From Callipepla californica brunnescens (taxonomy: Eukaryota > Chordata > Aves > Galliformes > Odontophoridae), in assembly GCA_023055505.1 (NCBI GenBank), contig JALIRH010000002.1, positions 22,574,437-22,638,436 of the forward strand: a DNA stretch of 64,000 nt, written 5' to 3'. Position 1 is the first letter of the stretch; each line of letters starts with the position of its first letter. Under the pieces are notes generated by a model that saw only the letters and a program-made list of their open reading frames with translations, did no database searches and was not told the origin of the DNA. Positions 13,001 through 26,373 of the stretch are shown here, piece by piece. The position numbers were made by a program, and so were the translations under genes.

Positions 13001-16000
13001 TGTCACAAATGTGGCAGTCCTAATCTAAGACAGGAGCATCTCTGGTAACAAGTGCCAATCACTGCCACTCTCCCTCTCCCCCCCTTAGGCACATCTCTGG
13101 CACTGCAGATTGGAGATGCACTACTTGTCCACATTACACTGCTGAAAACTGTTGTGTTTACACTTCTTCTAACAGTGCTATTCAATAGTACCTTCTTTTC
13201 CTACCTTTACTTTACAATGACGCCAAGATTGTGTATCATATTTTGAATGCACCTTCGTGAAAGGAAATGCATAAAGTATTTAATTACTAGATACTATTTG
13301 AAATCCTGAGGGATTCATCCAGTCCCATGTTCTTGACTATCTGAAAGACAGAAGTAACCAGAATATTTAGGGAACGAGCCCTTTTATGCAGGAGACACTG
13401 ACATGAGTCTTCTATGATCAGCCACTGAGCATCAGCTGCATTTTGGCAAAGCTGCTCTGAAACCCTTTGCCACACAGAAAGTCTTCTGTAAGTGATTTGG
13501 CTTGTCTTTGGCCATTTCATCGGATTACGTGATATAAACATGAAGCATTTGTTCCTTACTGTCACACAGTGCTCTCAATTAGTCATCCACAAATTAGTGG
13601 TAAAAGTAAACAAATGCTTTGTCGGTCTTTTTTGCTTCTCTGGTTTTGTGCTCACTGATGAGAAGAACCTGCTGTTTAGGGATGAATGACTTTTTTCTCC
13701 AAGTTTCTGCTTTTTCTCAGGATGTTGTCATCAGGACGGGACTGCACAGTCTCAGCTCTGCATTTCTGTACGTAAAAGAAATTCAGATTTGACCTCTGAC
13801 TGCATTTACATGTGACTTTTGGATGAGACATTTGTTTTCTTGAAAGGTGCTTTACACTTCAGATGATAAAGACAGCTTTCAGCCTTAAAGTCACCTAAAG
13901 AAATTTATTTGCCAGAGTTACAATTATCCATCAACCTTTCTGGGAAAAAAGTACCAGCTAAGAGTGTGGTACTGTACCTACATTTATGGCAGTTGGACAT
14001 CATAGCAATTTCATTTTAAAAAAGTGTATATGATCACATATACATATAAATATGTAATGTATTTCCAGAAAAAGCCATGCAGTTTTGTGCAACTGAATGA
14101 GTACAAAGACAGCTAATACTATAGTCGGTAGCATTGCTATAACCCATCCTACAGGTTTAAAATCATTGAGAAATTAGAACAACTCAAACAATTCTGACTC
14201 TGACCATAGCTCCTCACACCACCTCATTGTGCTGCAGTAGACCATCTGATTGCTGTCAAAAAGCTACAGGTCTGTGCTACAGAGATGCAGATTTGCTTTC
14301 AGAGATGCTACATTATGCCTCTCAGCATGTGTACCAGTGACAGTAAGTCAAGGGATAAAAACCAAGATATTTGCTTTCTCCTCTTGGCTGTGGAGATTTG
14401 AAAACCTTAGTTAAAAGTATTTCATTACCAAGAGCATTCTCAGTAGCTCCACATCTTTCCATTTTTCTCATTGTTAGATTATATTGATCAATGGCACACA
14501 TTTTCTGGAGCAGGTGGATCTGGTATAGCAGGAGCTAAGATGTTTTGATGACTCCGATAGTGCAGTTGTTGGATACACAAGCAGTAAGAGTTGACAGAAG
14601 ATCAGAATGATTTTCTTTAGATTATCTACTATATCTTAATGTAATTTGTGTCTACGTAGCAGTAACGATTATCTGGAGGAAGTATTTAAGACATTCAGAT
14701 ATAGACTTTAATGAAGACTTCTATGTTAAAAATAGAATTAATATTTGTCATACTTCCTTCTGGATAGCTTCACATGTACACATAAAGGAAAATACATCTG
14801 AAGAGGTGATATTTATTAAACCATAAATATAAGAGGCACTAGCAGTGGCTCAGCATGAATGTTCAATGTCTCCTTGAAATCTCATGTCTTGCATTCATTA
14901 AGTCTATACTTTCCTGAACCATGTGTGAATCCTACAAACTGCCTCACATCATTCAAATCTGTGCGCAGTTAAGAGACAAAATCATCTCTGCATTGAAACT
15001 TACTTACTCCATAAAAAAGCAGATATATCTCATTTACATCACTGCAAGAAAAAGATTTCTGTTCACCCTGCATTTAGATCCAAAGATATTTAAGTAGCTG
15101 AGCTTGCTTTGAGTGATTGAACAGGGACCAAAATAAGACTTCCAGTGAAAATCTGCATTTTCCAGTTCTATCAGTAGCAGCAAGACTTTGCCACTTCCTA
15201 CACCTGTACATCCTACACTACCCACTTCTGCCATTGAGCAGTTTGGATCATCTGTGGCTACCAGAAGGCACATGTCAGTGAGGACATCAGTGGCCCTGAT
15301 GTGCCCTGATAGTTTCAATGCCACAGCCAGCGCTGTAGAACAGTAAAAGTAAGGCCCACATGGGAAGTCAAAAGCAACTATCATCACGCCCACGCAAGAG
15401 AGTTCAGGCTTCAAGATCTCTATGACCTGGCACCTAGTCAGGTGCACACGATGACCACTTTGGTGTTTCCTTCCCCACTGCTGCTCCTAGCCTTCATGTT
15501 GCTGGCAAGTCTGAGAGGAGCTGTGAGCACGATCAGAGTAACCCGAGGGAAGTGAACCCCAGTATAAAGAACATGTTGTTTCACTCAGACACTTTTTCAT
15601 AAAAATGAGAAAAAAACTTAAAACAACATGTATGTCGTTGATGTAGTTTCCCTTCGATTAAAAACAGAGCTCTAGAAACACATTTAATCAGTTTTGCTGT
15701 CCCTGGGGGTGTTAATATTTGGCATGCTCCCTCTTTCAATTAAGAGCTGGTTCTCTTGCTCTTAAATAAAACTAGCCAGGAAATTTCCATGAATCCTTTC
15801 TCATAGAAAATGCATTTTCTGCAAAACTGAACTTTACTTTGAGGAAATATTAATATTCCTAGAGGTTTCCGAGTCTTTACTGCTCAACACTGACTCCAAG
15901 GGAGATGTTTTGTTTAGCTAAAGCATTTCAGATCAGATCAGTTAAACTTCGCTTCACAGTCACAGAAGTCACAGCAGTGCCTCATGAGAGTTCAGATAAC

Positions 16001-17398
16001 ACTTATCCCAGTTGCTAAAGTTTTCCTGACTGTTATACACAGACATTTCTGAAGCTGAAGCATCAGAAAAGATCCAGTTCACTTGGAGACCCCAAACCAC
16101 CCTGGGAAAATGGGAACACTGCGTCTGAGCTACAGTTCCTATGAGGAATCAGAGGAGCTCATAGTGATAACATTTTAGCAGATGTAAAGACACAAAATTT
16201 AGACATTTTTATTTGAAAAAGTTAAGGTATTTAATTTCAATTAAGATAATTGAAAGGATTTACTGAAACTTTAACTAGTTTTGTAAGAAAAAATTGCTGA
16301 CATTCATTGCTTTTGTCCTTTCAGAGGCAAATAAAAATAATCCCTCAGGGTGACTGTTGTTCCAGCTTTATGTGCGAAGAAAGAGTGACAGAAACCTGTC
16401 CGGACCCAGCAAGCAATCTCCCAGATTGCTGAAATTTAACGTCAGGGTGGACCAGTGCCTCTTTTAGAGTGTTCTGCAGATCACAGAGCAGGCTTCATAC
16501 ACGGAAGTCCTAGGAATATGTGTGACTAAAGTAAAACTGATATTGATTAAAAGCAAGTCTTCCAAAAAAAGCATTCAGAATAGTTTAGGCAGTATCACTG
16601 GTGGGTTTTTTGTTTGTTTTGTTTTGTTTTTGCAGTGGTTATTTGCCCTTTCTGCTCAGAGTATATCTCTTGTTTCCTTCTAACTTCAGCCAGACAGAAC
16701 TTCCAACTGTAACTCTTGCTGTGGTCCCATCTGTTGGATTTAAGATTACTTAAATATATCCAATATATCCATCTTTTCACTCAGACACACTGAGATTTAA
16801 GTTTGTGAAGGCAAAGTAACTTCTCTAACTCTCAAATAATTTTCTTTACTCTTTTACATCATTTTCCTTTACTCTTTTTTTTTTTCCAATAGTTAAACAT
16901 TTTGTTTAAAAATCTGTTATATACCAATCAGTCCTGTGCTTATATTACCTACACCTGTGTACACTCTGAAGAAAAGTAATCCTGAATTTCTCCATGCTGA
17001 TCTGCCTGTATACTTGGGGACCATAGAAATCATTTGGCCTCACCATCACAGCAGTAAATTGTCGTGAACTTCAACGAATTTCCTTGTCCTGTATCTTACA
17101 TTCCCTTACTTATAGCTTCAGCTCCTTCCCATATACTTCATAAACTCTGCTTGGGCATTCTAACTTTTTATAAAGTACTATAATTTTCTTTTGGCAAATT
17201 TACCATACAGGAATAAAGTTAATATATCTTATGCTCCAAAGAGTAATCTGAACTTTGACTCCTGAGAGAAGGATTTTTATGATGAAGTATTGATATGTCC
17301 ATTCATTCTTCCCTGTCTTTTCCTTTTTTTTTTTTTGACAGAACAATAGAAAAGCAAGACAGACAGAATACAGTCAAGTAAAAAAAAGATACGTTTTC

Positions 17399-17494
17399 AG
17401 ATTTTTTTTCCTTTTTCTTCTTTCACTTCTTTTTCCCAGTCAGATCTTTTCTTTCTTTTCTTTTCTTTTTTTTTTTTAATTCTTATTTTATTTT
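17399..17494. repeat. Polypyrimidine low-complexity tract
   Basis: About 95 bases made almost entirely of T and C, including a CTTTT-like tandem section near 17449-17470 and a T run to 17477. A shorter T run lies just upstream at 17323-17336. Confidence 0.85.
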
Positions 17495-18639
17495 TTAAAT
17501 AAATTTCTACAGGATAATATGTGTATTTGTAATGATGATAACTCAAGAAAGACCAAGAGAACCAAAACACCTGGGGAAGACTTCCAGAGGGAAGGACTGA
17601 CCAGAAAATAGAACAGAAGAGTTTATAGAAAGATGGAATAAAAGGAATAAATGCAAAATATCTAGGAGCTCATCAAGAGTATTCTGCTGAGGAGACCAGG
17701 AAGAAAAAGAGATCTGCAAAGTCAAAGCTACGCAGATCACAAAACACGTATCATCACAGAAATAAGTGGTTCAGCCTGGAGAATGGGTCATTGCTGAATG
17801 AGACAAAGGTCCTGAAACAGTGACACCGCTGATCACATCTCAGTGCCCCCCACAACAATCCTGACCTGAGTTGCTGATGACCAGGACGCATTCCACGCAC
17901 TTTCCAATCTTAGGTATCCAAGCTGCTTCTAAACCTCCCTCCTTAAATTACCAATTGTTACAAAGCCACCCACAAAATTCCCACAGATTTCAACAAATAT
18001 AGAAAGTTTCACCCACCATGCATTTATTCAGCACAGCTGTCAATGGAAGTTCTACAAGTACACCCCTCTGCAAGAGGAGCCCAATTGTCTCCTGTGGCCT
18101 TTGGTTCTGCATCCAGCACGGGTGGAAACCAGCAGCATGGCTATGGGGGAAACAAATGTATCCCCAAGCAAGGTCATATTTTAGAATACCTGCTTTTCAG
18201 TTCAGACAGCACAGAGCCGACAGAAAGCAATTACTTAGAATTAACTATGAGTGACACTCCTGAGCTTTCAGCACTCAGTGTTTGAAGGACACACGGATAA
18301 GAAGTTGTTCCTGATATTTTCATGCCACGTACACATAAGGAATGATCGCTTTGCACAAGGTAGTTGGGATTGGGGTCTCCAGGATTTATTAGACCTCTTC
18401 TCTTATGCATCAGCTGGGGGCCAAATCATCTTTGTTTACATTTTTTAATTTTAAGGGAACAGAGTATGTTTTGTATGCTGACTTTGTGTGTGCCTGTGCC
18501 TGTGCATACGTACACATAGAAAAGCTTAGTGTAAAGCTTGGGATAATCATTTGAATATTAGGCAACTCAAACAGAAAATTCCCACTCCTTTCACTTCACT
18601 GAAGCTGCAGAAAAGCATGACAAGGAGCAAAACCCCAAG

Positions 18640-19100
18640 CCATGCTCAACGCTGGATTCTGAATGCTGGCTCTGAACTGCCAGTGGACATTACATCAGAC
18701 AAGCTGTGAGCACAAGCCAAAGTCTAAAGAGCTACAAGGTCAGGAAAGTAAAAAGAATCAGGGCCACTGCAAGCTTTATAAGTCAGTAAAGGAATTTTAA
18801 AGCCATATGCTGCTTAACAGGCACTGGGGTATAGGGAACGTGAGACTGGAGAAATACGATCTGCAGATCAAGTCCTAGTAACAATTCTGGCAGCAGCAAC
18901 ATTCACAACCATCTGCAGCCAGTTTAGCAAACAATCTGGAACACCACCAGGAACAAATTAAAATAGTCAATCCTGGAAGTCATGAAAGCCTGTATGAACA
19001 AGAGCCTGAGCAAATGAAATGGTGTTTTCTTGAGAATATCTTGCAATATTCTCAAAAACATCAAAAGATTTTTTTTCGCCTTCTCTTTCAAGTGAAGACA
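18640..19100 (-). mobile_element. Ancient L2-like LINE reverse transcriptase fragment
   Basis: On the minus strand, translation between about 19020 and 18940 gives 'FIQAFMTSRIDYFNLFL'. This resembles the block 'hAfvtSRLDYCNaLl' found after the catalytic core in L2/CR1-superfamily reverse transcriptases. It continues past a stop into a second matching block, 'LQMVVNVAAARIVT' followed by 'ADRISPVSRSL', like 'LQlvqNaAARlvT...hIsPvLrsLH'. The order and spacing agree with L2-type elements. Several stops and frame changes show it is long dead. It differs clearly from the CR1 copies here, whose equivalent block reads '[18 protein letters not shown]'. The limits are approximate. The identification rests on remembered family motifs. 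Confidence 0.65.
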
Positions 19101-20559
19101 AAAAGCTGAAAGGAGGCTCATATGGGCAAGCAGAGGGAAAGGCGTTTCAGGCTGGAGCTCCAAAGCAATCAAAATGCCACAGATCTCACTGGCAGTAATA
19201 TTAATACATGGCAGGAGGAGTCCTCATGTACACCGTGGGGCCTCAGACCCGGATATTCCCCTACACTTTGCACCACATGTTGAGTGCAGGAGCTGGGAAG
19301 CAAGTGTGCTGAGAAATCCCACGGAGAGGGGTGTGGGTGAGAAAACTGGCTAGCATCTGTGCTGCTCCAGCACACAGCAACTGAGCTCTCGCTACATGGA
19401 TTTCATTGTGCGGCACCTCCCTGTGAGGGGGAAAATGTGCATGTGTGTAAGAGGTTAGGAACTTGGGACATTGCACCAACAGGAAACGGAAAAGGGAGAG
19501 AAGTGGAAAACCAGACGTGTAGAAATTGCAAGGAAACACACTTCTGTTAATGCTATCCAGCACAGAGCACAGGCTTACAGCAATCTGGGATGGCAAACAG
19601 TCTTTGTGCCCAGCACATCAGGATCTCACTGGTTGAAGCACAACACATGGACCTCTCAGGGAGATCTTTTCCCTCAGCAATCTGACTCCCATGTACAGAT
19701 CGAAGTGTAAAATGAGCAATCTGGGCCCAGCACTCAAACACTGGAGTATGCAAGAAATGAGGTTCATGCAGGCTGTTTACTGAAGGAAACCATAGTGCGA
19801 TACGAGTGTGATGTAACCAGGGGAACAACATAAGAACAAAACTAAGTTCAGATTAATTCTGTGCTGAGCTATATATAGTTTTTACCGCACACTTCTCAGT
19901 TTAATTAATCTGGAATTAATATATCTTAAAGCAAGGTTTTGCCCAGGTTAATTGTAGATGTAGGTCCCATCATCTCTGCTGTTGACTGGCAAGAGTGAGA
20001 CGTGCTCCCATCCCAAGGAGGATTTGTGTTCAGGGGCAGCACTGCAGCTGAGCAGTGACAGAACTGGCTCATTCTCCAGCTCTGTTGCTCCATGACTTTG
20101 ACCAAAATGGTGCTGAACTCCCAACGCATTCTTACAGCCAGATGTGAAGAGCCCCATGGATCCCATTGAGCGGCTGCATGCATCATCACTCCTCTCCTGT
20201 TGGCTCTGTCATGGCTGCTCGTAATCTGGTCCTAAATCTGCAGTCAGAAAAAAATAAAAGAAAAGCATGATTTATAACCAAGAAAGTGTTTTCTGACAGA
20301 CTGGGCTAGAGGAGGGGAAGCAAAGCAGGCACCTATAAAACACTATTTCAATTTGTGTATCAAGACTTTTATTAGCAAAGCTGATGGCAAGCGGCACTCT
20401 GAGCTGATGAAGTTCACAATAAAAAAACCATAGAGACCATTCCCTGGCTTTTTAATTGTCCTTTCTAAATCACCCATGGTATGGATTTTGGAATTAAGTG
20501 GTTTAATAGCTGACTCAACCGAATGGTTTTGATGATGGTTTTATTCAAATGAAGAACAA
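19101..20559. other. Intergenic, no gene recognised
   Basis: Several overlapping short frames on both strands (19169-19831, 19926-20189) carry no recognisable domain. A minus-strand AATAAA lies at 20545-20540, next to the CpG-rich patch. No repeat family was recognised. Confidence 0.45.
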
Positions 20560-20760
20560 GCTGTGCCTGCAGCATGCAGCGGCTGGGGAGCAGCGACGGC
20601 AGCCCCGGGGGCAGGCGCCAAGCGTGACGGGGGTCCGGGAAGTGTTGTGGCCCCACGCAGAGCCCGCCTGGCTGCCAGGCCCCCGGCAGAACAGGATGCA
20701 GTGGGACCAGTGAGAGTCTCTGTAGTCACTAGGGCTCGGCTTTGCTTTTCCCGTGGATGA
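20560..20760. promoter_or_regulatory. CpG-rich GC patch, possible CpG island or LTR piece
   Basis: About 200 bases that are far richer in G+C and CpG than the AT-rich sequence on either side. On the minus strand the patch is followed within about 20 bases by AATAAA at 20545-20540. It may be the promoter of an unannotated transcript, a GC-rich terminal exon, or part of an old long terminal repeat. The sequence alone does not decide. No LTR partner and no clear TG...CA ends were found. The overlapping minus-strand open frame 20859-20545 shows no known domain. Confidence 0.4.
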
Positions 20761-23703
20761 AAAGAACTTGGCTTGCCAGGTGGGAGATTTCTGAGGAAGG
20801 CAGATGGCTGAGCCTCTAACGAAGGCCGGTGACAGCCCTGCTGCTGTTACTGTGAGCAAGGTGGAGGTGAAATATGCACTGTCATGAGGCCCTAAAAAGC
20901 CTTCTCTTGGAACAAGGTGACAAAGATGGGTTTAAAAGCAGAAAGGGAGTCCTCTATTCATCCTCCCTCATATACTACCTCCTCATTTCATGGTTCAATT
21001 TCAGTACATCCATATACTCTACTATAGCACGGCTCAAAGGTGACAACACAATCCTGCACTTACTGAGGTCAATATCACAGCAGTGCCAGACAGACATGGA
21101 GAGTAAGATGCATGCCAAGAGAAAGTTCAGTGAAAGTAGAAACACCAATATATGCACCCTGTTCCTGCCCCTGTCCCTGTCCTGTCCTTGCAGCAGGAGC
21201 AGGAGGGATGCAATAGTTTGTCTACCCCTGGTAGACCCAAGACTTCACCTCCACCCTTAGTGTTTAATGAATAAGAAACCCAAGACTGTTTTTAAGGCTC
21301 CCATGGTGGGGGGCTGTCTTTCATAAGGTGCTTGCCAGAAATGGTCTGCTTCTGGAAAGCCAAAAAATCTTACCTCTCCCAATCACCTAATGGGGATGTA
21401 GCACTGACTTTAGCAGGACAGTGTTGTTGAGCACCAACAACACTGACCTACATCTTGTTCAACATGTCATGACCTGCCATGCCCCATATTTTAAAGATTG
21501 TAGTCTTTCAAGTACATTTTATTCATATTTATATCCCTACCTAGCTTTCTTTGAAAACAGACAGGATTTGGAATCAACCAAATACCTTTCTGAAAACTCT
21601 TAGAGATTACTATCATTTCTCATTTTGTTTCTTTAAGGTTTCCAGCCCTCCATAATATGTAACAGTCTGCAGGAAACAAACATTTTTCTACAGCTGTGTA
21701 AGCCTCAGCAAATTAATGAAAGAAGTAAAAATAAAGACAAGCCTACTAAAGTCATTACCCAATATGATTGTATCTTCTTGTTCAGATTAGATAGGTCTAA
21801 GTAAAACTAACCAACCACAATATTTAGGATAGCTTCAGTGGTTTGTGAGGATATACCAAGTTCTCAAGAACAAGACATAAAATAAATTGAAAAAATGATG
21901 TGAAACTGATGTTAGTGTTCTTATCTTTTTTTTCTTTTTTTTTTTTTTGAAAAGGAAACCTTCATTTACAGATTTGAGTACAAAATGGTCACCATAGTAA
22001 AGAAGAGTTTCTTCCTTCCTCCCTTTAAAGGAATATTCTTTCATATACCTTCTGTATATGCTGAGGAAGGATGAATTAGCTGTGGATGTTTTTAAAGAGG
22101 AAATGGATCACATTGGTAAGATTAGGCAGGGGTCTGTCCCACACTTCCTCATCATCTCTGATTAATAAATCAGGTTCTCACAGGCCTGGGAGAGGGACAT
22201 CAGAAATGCTGCCACAAAACTCACGGACAAATGAAGTCTTACTCCAAAATGCACATATGGATGACAACAGCAGATGCATTCTGCATTCATAGAAACTCCG
22301 TGTGAACGTTGGATGAAACTCTGAGGACAAATGTATTCTTTATTATGCTTTATTAGCCAAGTTGTTTCATTACTAGGAAATATTTACATTAAAAATAAAT
22401 AAATTGCAGTTAAGTAGTTATAATGTCATTGATTAGAAGGTATCTGATTTATATGGCATTTTTAATGTAGAATCCATTCTGTGAAAGAACCATAAATTAT
22501 TTTCTAAAATTTTCCTGTGTTTCTGATTCCCAGAAGTGGCAATTATGATTTGAACTATTCAGAAATCTATTTGGTAATGTCACATTAAACCATTGTCCCT
22601 CTTGTGCGCTGACATCCATCAAACAAAATCATATCAATCAACATCATCAATCACCTGGTAAAAGAAATAATACATTCACTATGATAGTGCACAATCAATA
22701 TCTTCTGCTTTGAAGATAAATCTTATTTCAATTGTCAGACAGCAGGAGACTTATTCTATGAGAACTTCTGTTTCATTCAGACTATCTCTTTATCAAAATT
22801 TGTCAATTTTATTAAGAGTTGGGAAGACAATTTCTTATGTAAAGCTGAAGCTAACTTTCTGGTAGGAAAAAAAGGAAGAGAAAGAAGATGCTTCCTCCTG
22901 CCCATGGCTTGAAGTACTTCCTCCTACTTATATGACTTCTCATATTACTGTTATCAGTGATGGTTGTTATCAATACTGTTATCAGTAATAGCACTGGCTA
23001 CAGACAGATTCTGACCAGAGTTCATATCTCCCAACCAGATATGTTAAGTAAGAATTTTCCACTTCAACCTAATTTTACTTCAGTCTAAAATTAGTATTAT
23101 TAAAACCAAGGAAACCAAGAAATAGCTTCAGACAACATATTTTTCAAATCAGTATTTCTAGTTGCTCTTGAAAGAGTGTTTTGGAAGAAATTTCCATTCT
23201 GTTCTTTTCTTACATGTTCTAAACAAATATTATAGTGACCACTGAAGTGCCACCCCTTGGACAGGTGGAATCCTGCATAGCACAAACATTAATGACAAAA
23301 ATTATGTTGATGTAGATGGAAAATTCAACAATTTGAATTTGTATCATTGTAGTAATTTCCCTGGCAAATATTTCCCATCTGAAAACAGTAACTTCTCTGA
23401 TTCCGTAGAAAATCTTCTTTGCTATAAAATATTCTTTGTAGTATTACAGAGTAGAAATATTTTATGTAAGAGTTGTCTCAGTGAAAATACATCTTTTTCC
23501 CCATAGTTTTTCCTCCCTGGGGGAAAATCCACATAAGGCTCACAAAGTTAGGGGATTGTTACCATGAGATTGAATTAATTTATATAAGTGGAGATGTATA
23601 GAGATGCTACAGTTCTGAACATTTACAGCATGTGAAAACCTGCAGATCAATAATTTAAACTTAAACTGTCCTGATGGTGAAAAGGGGGTGATTCACAAAA
23701 TTA
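20761..23703. other. Intergenic, nothing recognised
   Basis: AT-rich sequence with short chance frames. A T-rich run lies at 21926-21949, and the short repeated phrase 'ctgttatcagt' occurs near 22950-22990. No gene or known repeat was recognised. Confidence 0.5.
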
Positions 23704-23865
23704 GAACGATAGAATCACCAAGGTTGGAAAAGACCTCCAAGACCATCCACCTACTACCATTTCCCCACTAAACTATGTTCCTTAGTACACAGCATCTAAA
23801 CTTTTCTTGAACACCTCCAGGGACAGTGCGTCAGCCACCTCCCTGGGTGGTTCATCGTTCATCAT
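23704..23865 (-). mobile_element. CR1 LINE 3'-end fragment
   Basis: Starts with 'gatagaatcaccaaggttgg' and continues with 'aaaagacctccaagaccatc', the reverse complement of a CR1 3' untranslated end. It then covers the stretch equivalent to the ORF2 C-terminus ('cttgaacacctccagggaca', 'cacctccctgggtggttca'). It is severely 5'-truncated, as is usual for CR1. Confidence 0.85.
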
Positions 23866-25499
23866 TCCATTAGACAATTCACATAATATATCTCTAATTG
23901 CATCCAGCATACAAATGGATATAAAGCCTATGGTACTCTGTTAGATTTCAAGACAGCTCTAATTGATTTCAGTGGGAATTGCATTTATGTTTCTGAGGGG
24001 AGATTTCAACTTTTCCTATTAAAATGCAGAATCTCTACATATAGTGTTACAAGAATCTGAAAGAGTGGTCAGGTTAAGTTTTTCTCAAGAGGCATGAGGA
24101 TGCAACATCTTACATGGAGTATATAACAATAATTTGAAAAGATGGGTATTCACATCAACAAGGATTTCTCAGTGTAGTGATACACTTTGGATAGGAGGGC
24201 TCCATCAGAAACTGTTCTTGAATTTGTGCTGGTTTCATTTCCAGCAGATTTCTGAAAGAAATAACAAAGCCCGATGGGAGAGAGGATGCCCAGGAGTGCT
24301 GTATATTTAGATTTATTTGGGACAGTTCTATAGGATGCCTTGTTGTGCTTTCATGCCCCCATGCAAGGAACAGAAGTGTGTGTGTAATAATGAGCATCCT
24401 TAAGGACCAATGACTTCTAGCCAGCCCTGCAGAGATCTGTGCTGTCCAGCTGCACTGGAGGAGGCTCTGCAAGTGACTGCTGGGCCTGCATCTCCTTTTG
24501 TTCAGCATACTGCCCCAGCTTTTTCTTCAGGGGAGAACCAGCAGCACTGTGGAGGCCTCTTGGAAGTTAAATAACACAGCATTTTTTGGCTTTGGAAGAT
24601 TGGCTGCAGGCTCTCCACAGCAGTGTGCACGCTGCTGAATGAGGAATGTAGTGGGAGTGTGCAGTAGTGCTCTGTGTCTTCCTCTCAACAAAGGCCGAGT
24701 TAGTGGGTACTGGGCCAGCAAGCAGAATTTTTTATTTCCTGCTTACATGCTTTTCTCAAAGTAGCGTACAGTCAGTGGAGCAATTCATATCAGTGAGTTC
24801 AGCGTCTGCTGGGCATTAGCTGAGGCAAACACACACCCTTTACTTTCAGGCTTGCCAAGTAACTTTATTTTGTGCTACGGTCTTTCTAGAAAATCCAGTC
24901 AATGTCTTAGAAGGAAGCCTGTCTGTCCCATTTCACCCTTGTGCATTTAGTTGCTTGACTCTCTGTAGCTCACTGCTGCCTCACAGGATCTTCTATGAGC
25001 AGTGGAAGCATAGTTAAAAGCTCAGAGATTTATGACTTCAATTGTTTAGCTCGCTGGCAATAATGCATCATGACAGAAGCAATTGTTGGAACAGGCAGCT
25101 ATGATACCATTCTTTTATGAAAAACTGTAGTTTGAGATAAGAAAGGCAAAAGAAGTCTCTTGTGAATATTATTATCCTCTGGAAATTATCCCAAAAAGAT
25201 TTGCAGTTTCTTTATGGACTATGGCTAGAGTTCATTGATCCACAGACTATCATCCTGAATAGCAGATTAAAAACAGATGGCCACAGATCGCTCATGGCTA
25301 CAAATCTCCAAAGAAATGAGAGGTAGTGCAGTGGTGACTGATCACAAATGAAAGCCTAGAAACGATTCTCTCTTTTTTCTTTTTTTTATTTTTTAAATTC
25401 CTTCTTTGATTTCTCTGTACTTTCAGACAACATCCATTGTAGTTAGAACTCAGATAATAACACAAACAAGGTTACCACCCCTAACAAACTTTCTCTGGA
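23866..25499. other. Intergenic, nothing recognised
   Basis: AT-rich sequence with no recognisable coding region or repeat. The minus-strand frame 24508-24155 has no family resemblance. Confidence 0.5.
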
Positions 25500-25864
25500 G
25501 GTGAACAGCTCTGGCGCAGTTGCATTCTGCACTGAAGCAAGGAATCACCAATGTAGGGCAACTGAACTCTTGTCAGCTAAGAGCTGCTGGGCACCATTGC
25601 CTTCTGTGTGGCAGCGGCTCTGTCACAACAGGGGCAGGGCCAGGAGCAGTGGTTTCACACCCTGCCACTACAAAGGCAGCCCTAGGGAGTGCAGCTCCTT
25701 GGAGCACTGCAAATAGAGTGAACAAACAGAGGTACATCAGTAATAGCATGCTGCAGTATTTGCTGCTGTTGGTGCAGACAGGGCAAGCAAGGAGTGCAGA
25801 ATAGCTCTCCCCAGTCAAGGGACTGGTTCACCTGCTGGTTGTCTCCCAGACAACAAATCTAACC

Positions 25865-26071
25865 ATGGTCTCCACTAGGCAGAAAGCTCTTGCCAAAAAT
25901 AGTTCAGTTACCCGGCCCAAGTGCTTGCCCAGAAATGCAACTGTTTCAGTCTCTGGCTGTAGGAAGTATCTAAGCCTGTTGCTGTCTGCACAAGGTGGTA
26001 GACATGCCACATGTGTGAGCTGTGAGCAGGTGGAAAATCTGTTCAGCATCAGGTGGGGGTGGAGAGATTGA
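25865..26071 (+). pseudogene. CR1 ORF1 N-terminal remnant
   Basis: A 68-codon piece that starts 'MVSTRQKALAK' and contains 'CVSCEQVENL', as in the N-terminal region of avian CR1 ORF1 with its Cys-x-x-Cys pair. It ends in a stop at 26069-26071. ORF1 of CR1 encodes a nucleic-acid-binding and esterase-type protein needed with ORF2 for retrotransposition. This copy is broken and is not expected to work. Confidence 0.7.
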
Positions 26072-26373
26072 GGAGCATCAGGGAGCATGAGCAAGAGATA
26101 TACTGGTGGAACAACTTTCTGCCATACCTATGAGAAAGACACCGGAATTATACATTCTAAATAGTAGTGGTCCCCCTGCCCTTGTCACCATCAGGCAGAG
26201 GGAGGGGACCTAAGAGATGGGGAGGAATGGAAACAGTACCCTGCTCAGCATCGCAGGAAAACCCCCCTCCTATCTACCTTTCCGTCCCAGGTGCTCTTAC
26301 ACAGTAGATTTGAGGCTCTGGAACTTGAGGACCAGGTAAGAGAGGGTGCAGTGGAAGGTCCATTCAGGAGGCT

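Larger units (their letters stand above)
5016..18639. other. Long intergenic stretch, no gene recognised
   Basis: About 13.6 kb of AT-rich DNA with only short, unconvincing open frames. I saw an A-rich run at 9982-10018, an 18-bp perfect palindrome at 9661-9678, an imperfect inverted repeat at 9203-9267 and pyrimidine tracts at 17314-17337 and 17399-17494. The minus-strand frame 15447-15034 (137 codons) shows no family resemblance that I recognise. No CR1 copy was noticed here, which contrasts with the rest of the window. Conserved regulatory elements cannot be judged from one sequence. Confidence 0.5.

Noticed and set aside
15034..15447. 137-codon minus-strand open frame
   Set aside because: The composition is mixed and no family motif is visible. 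No matching exon structure was found nearby.
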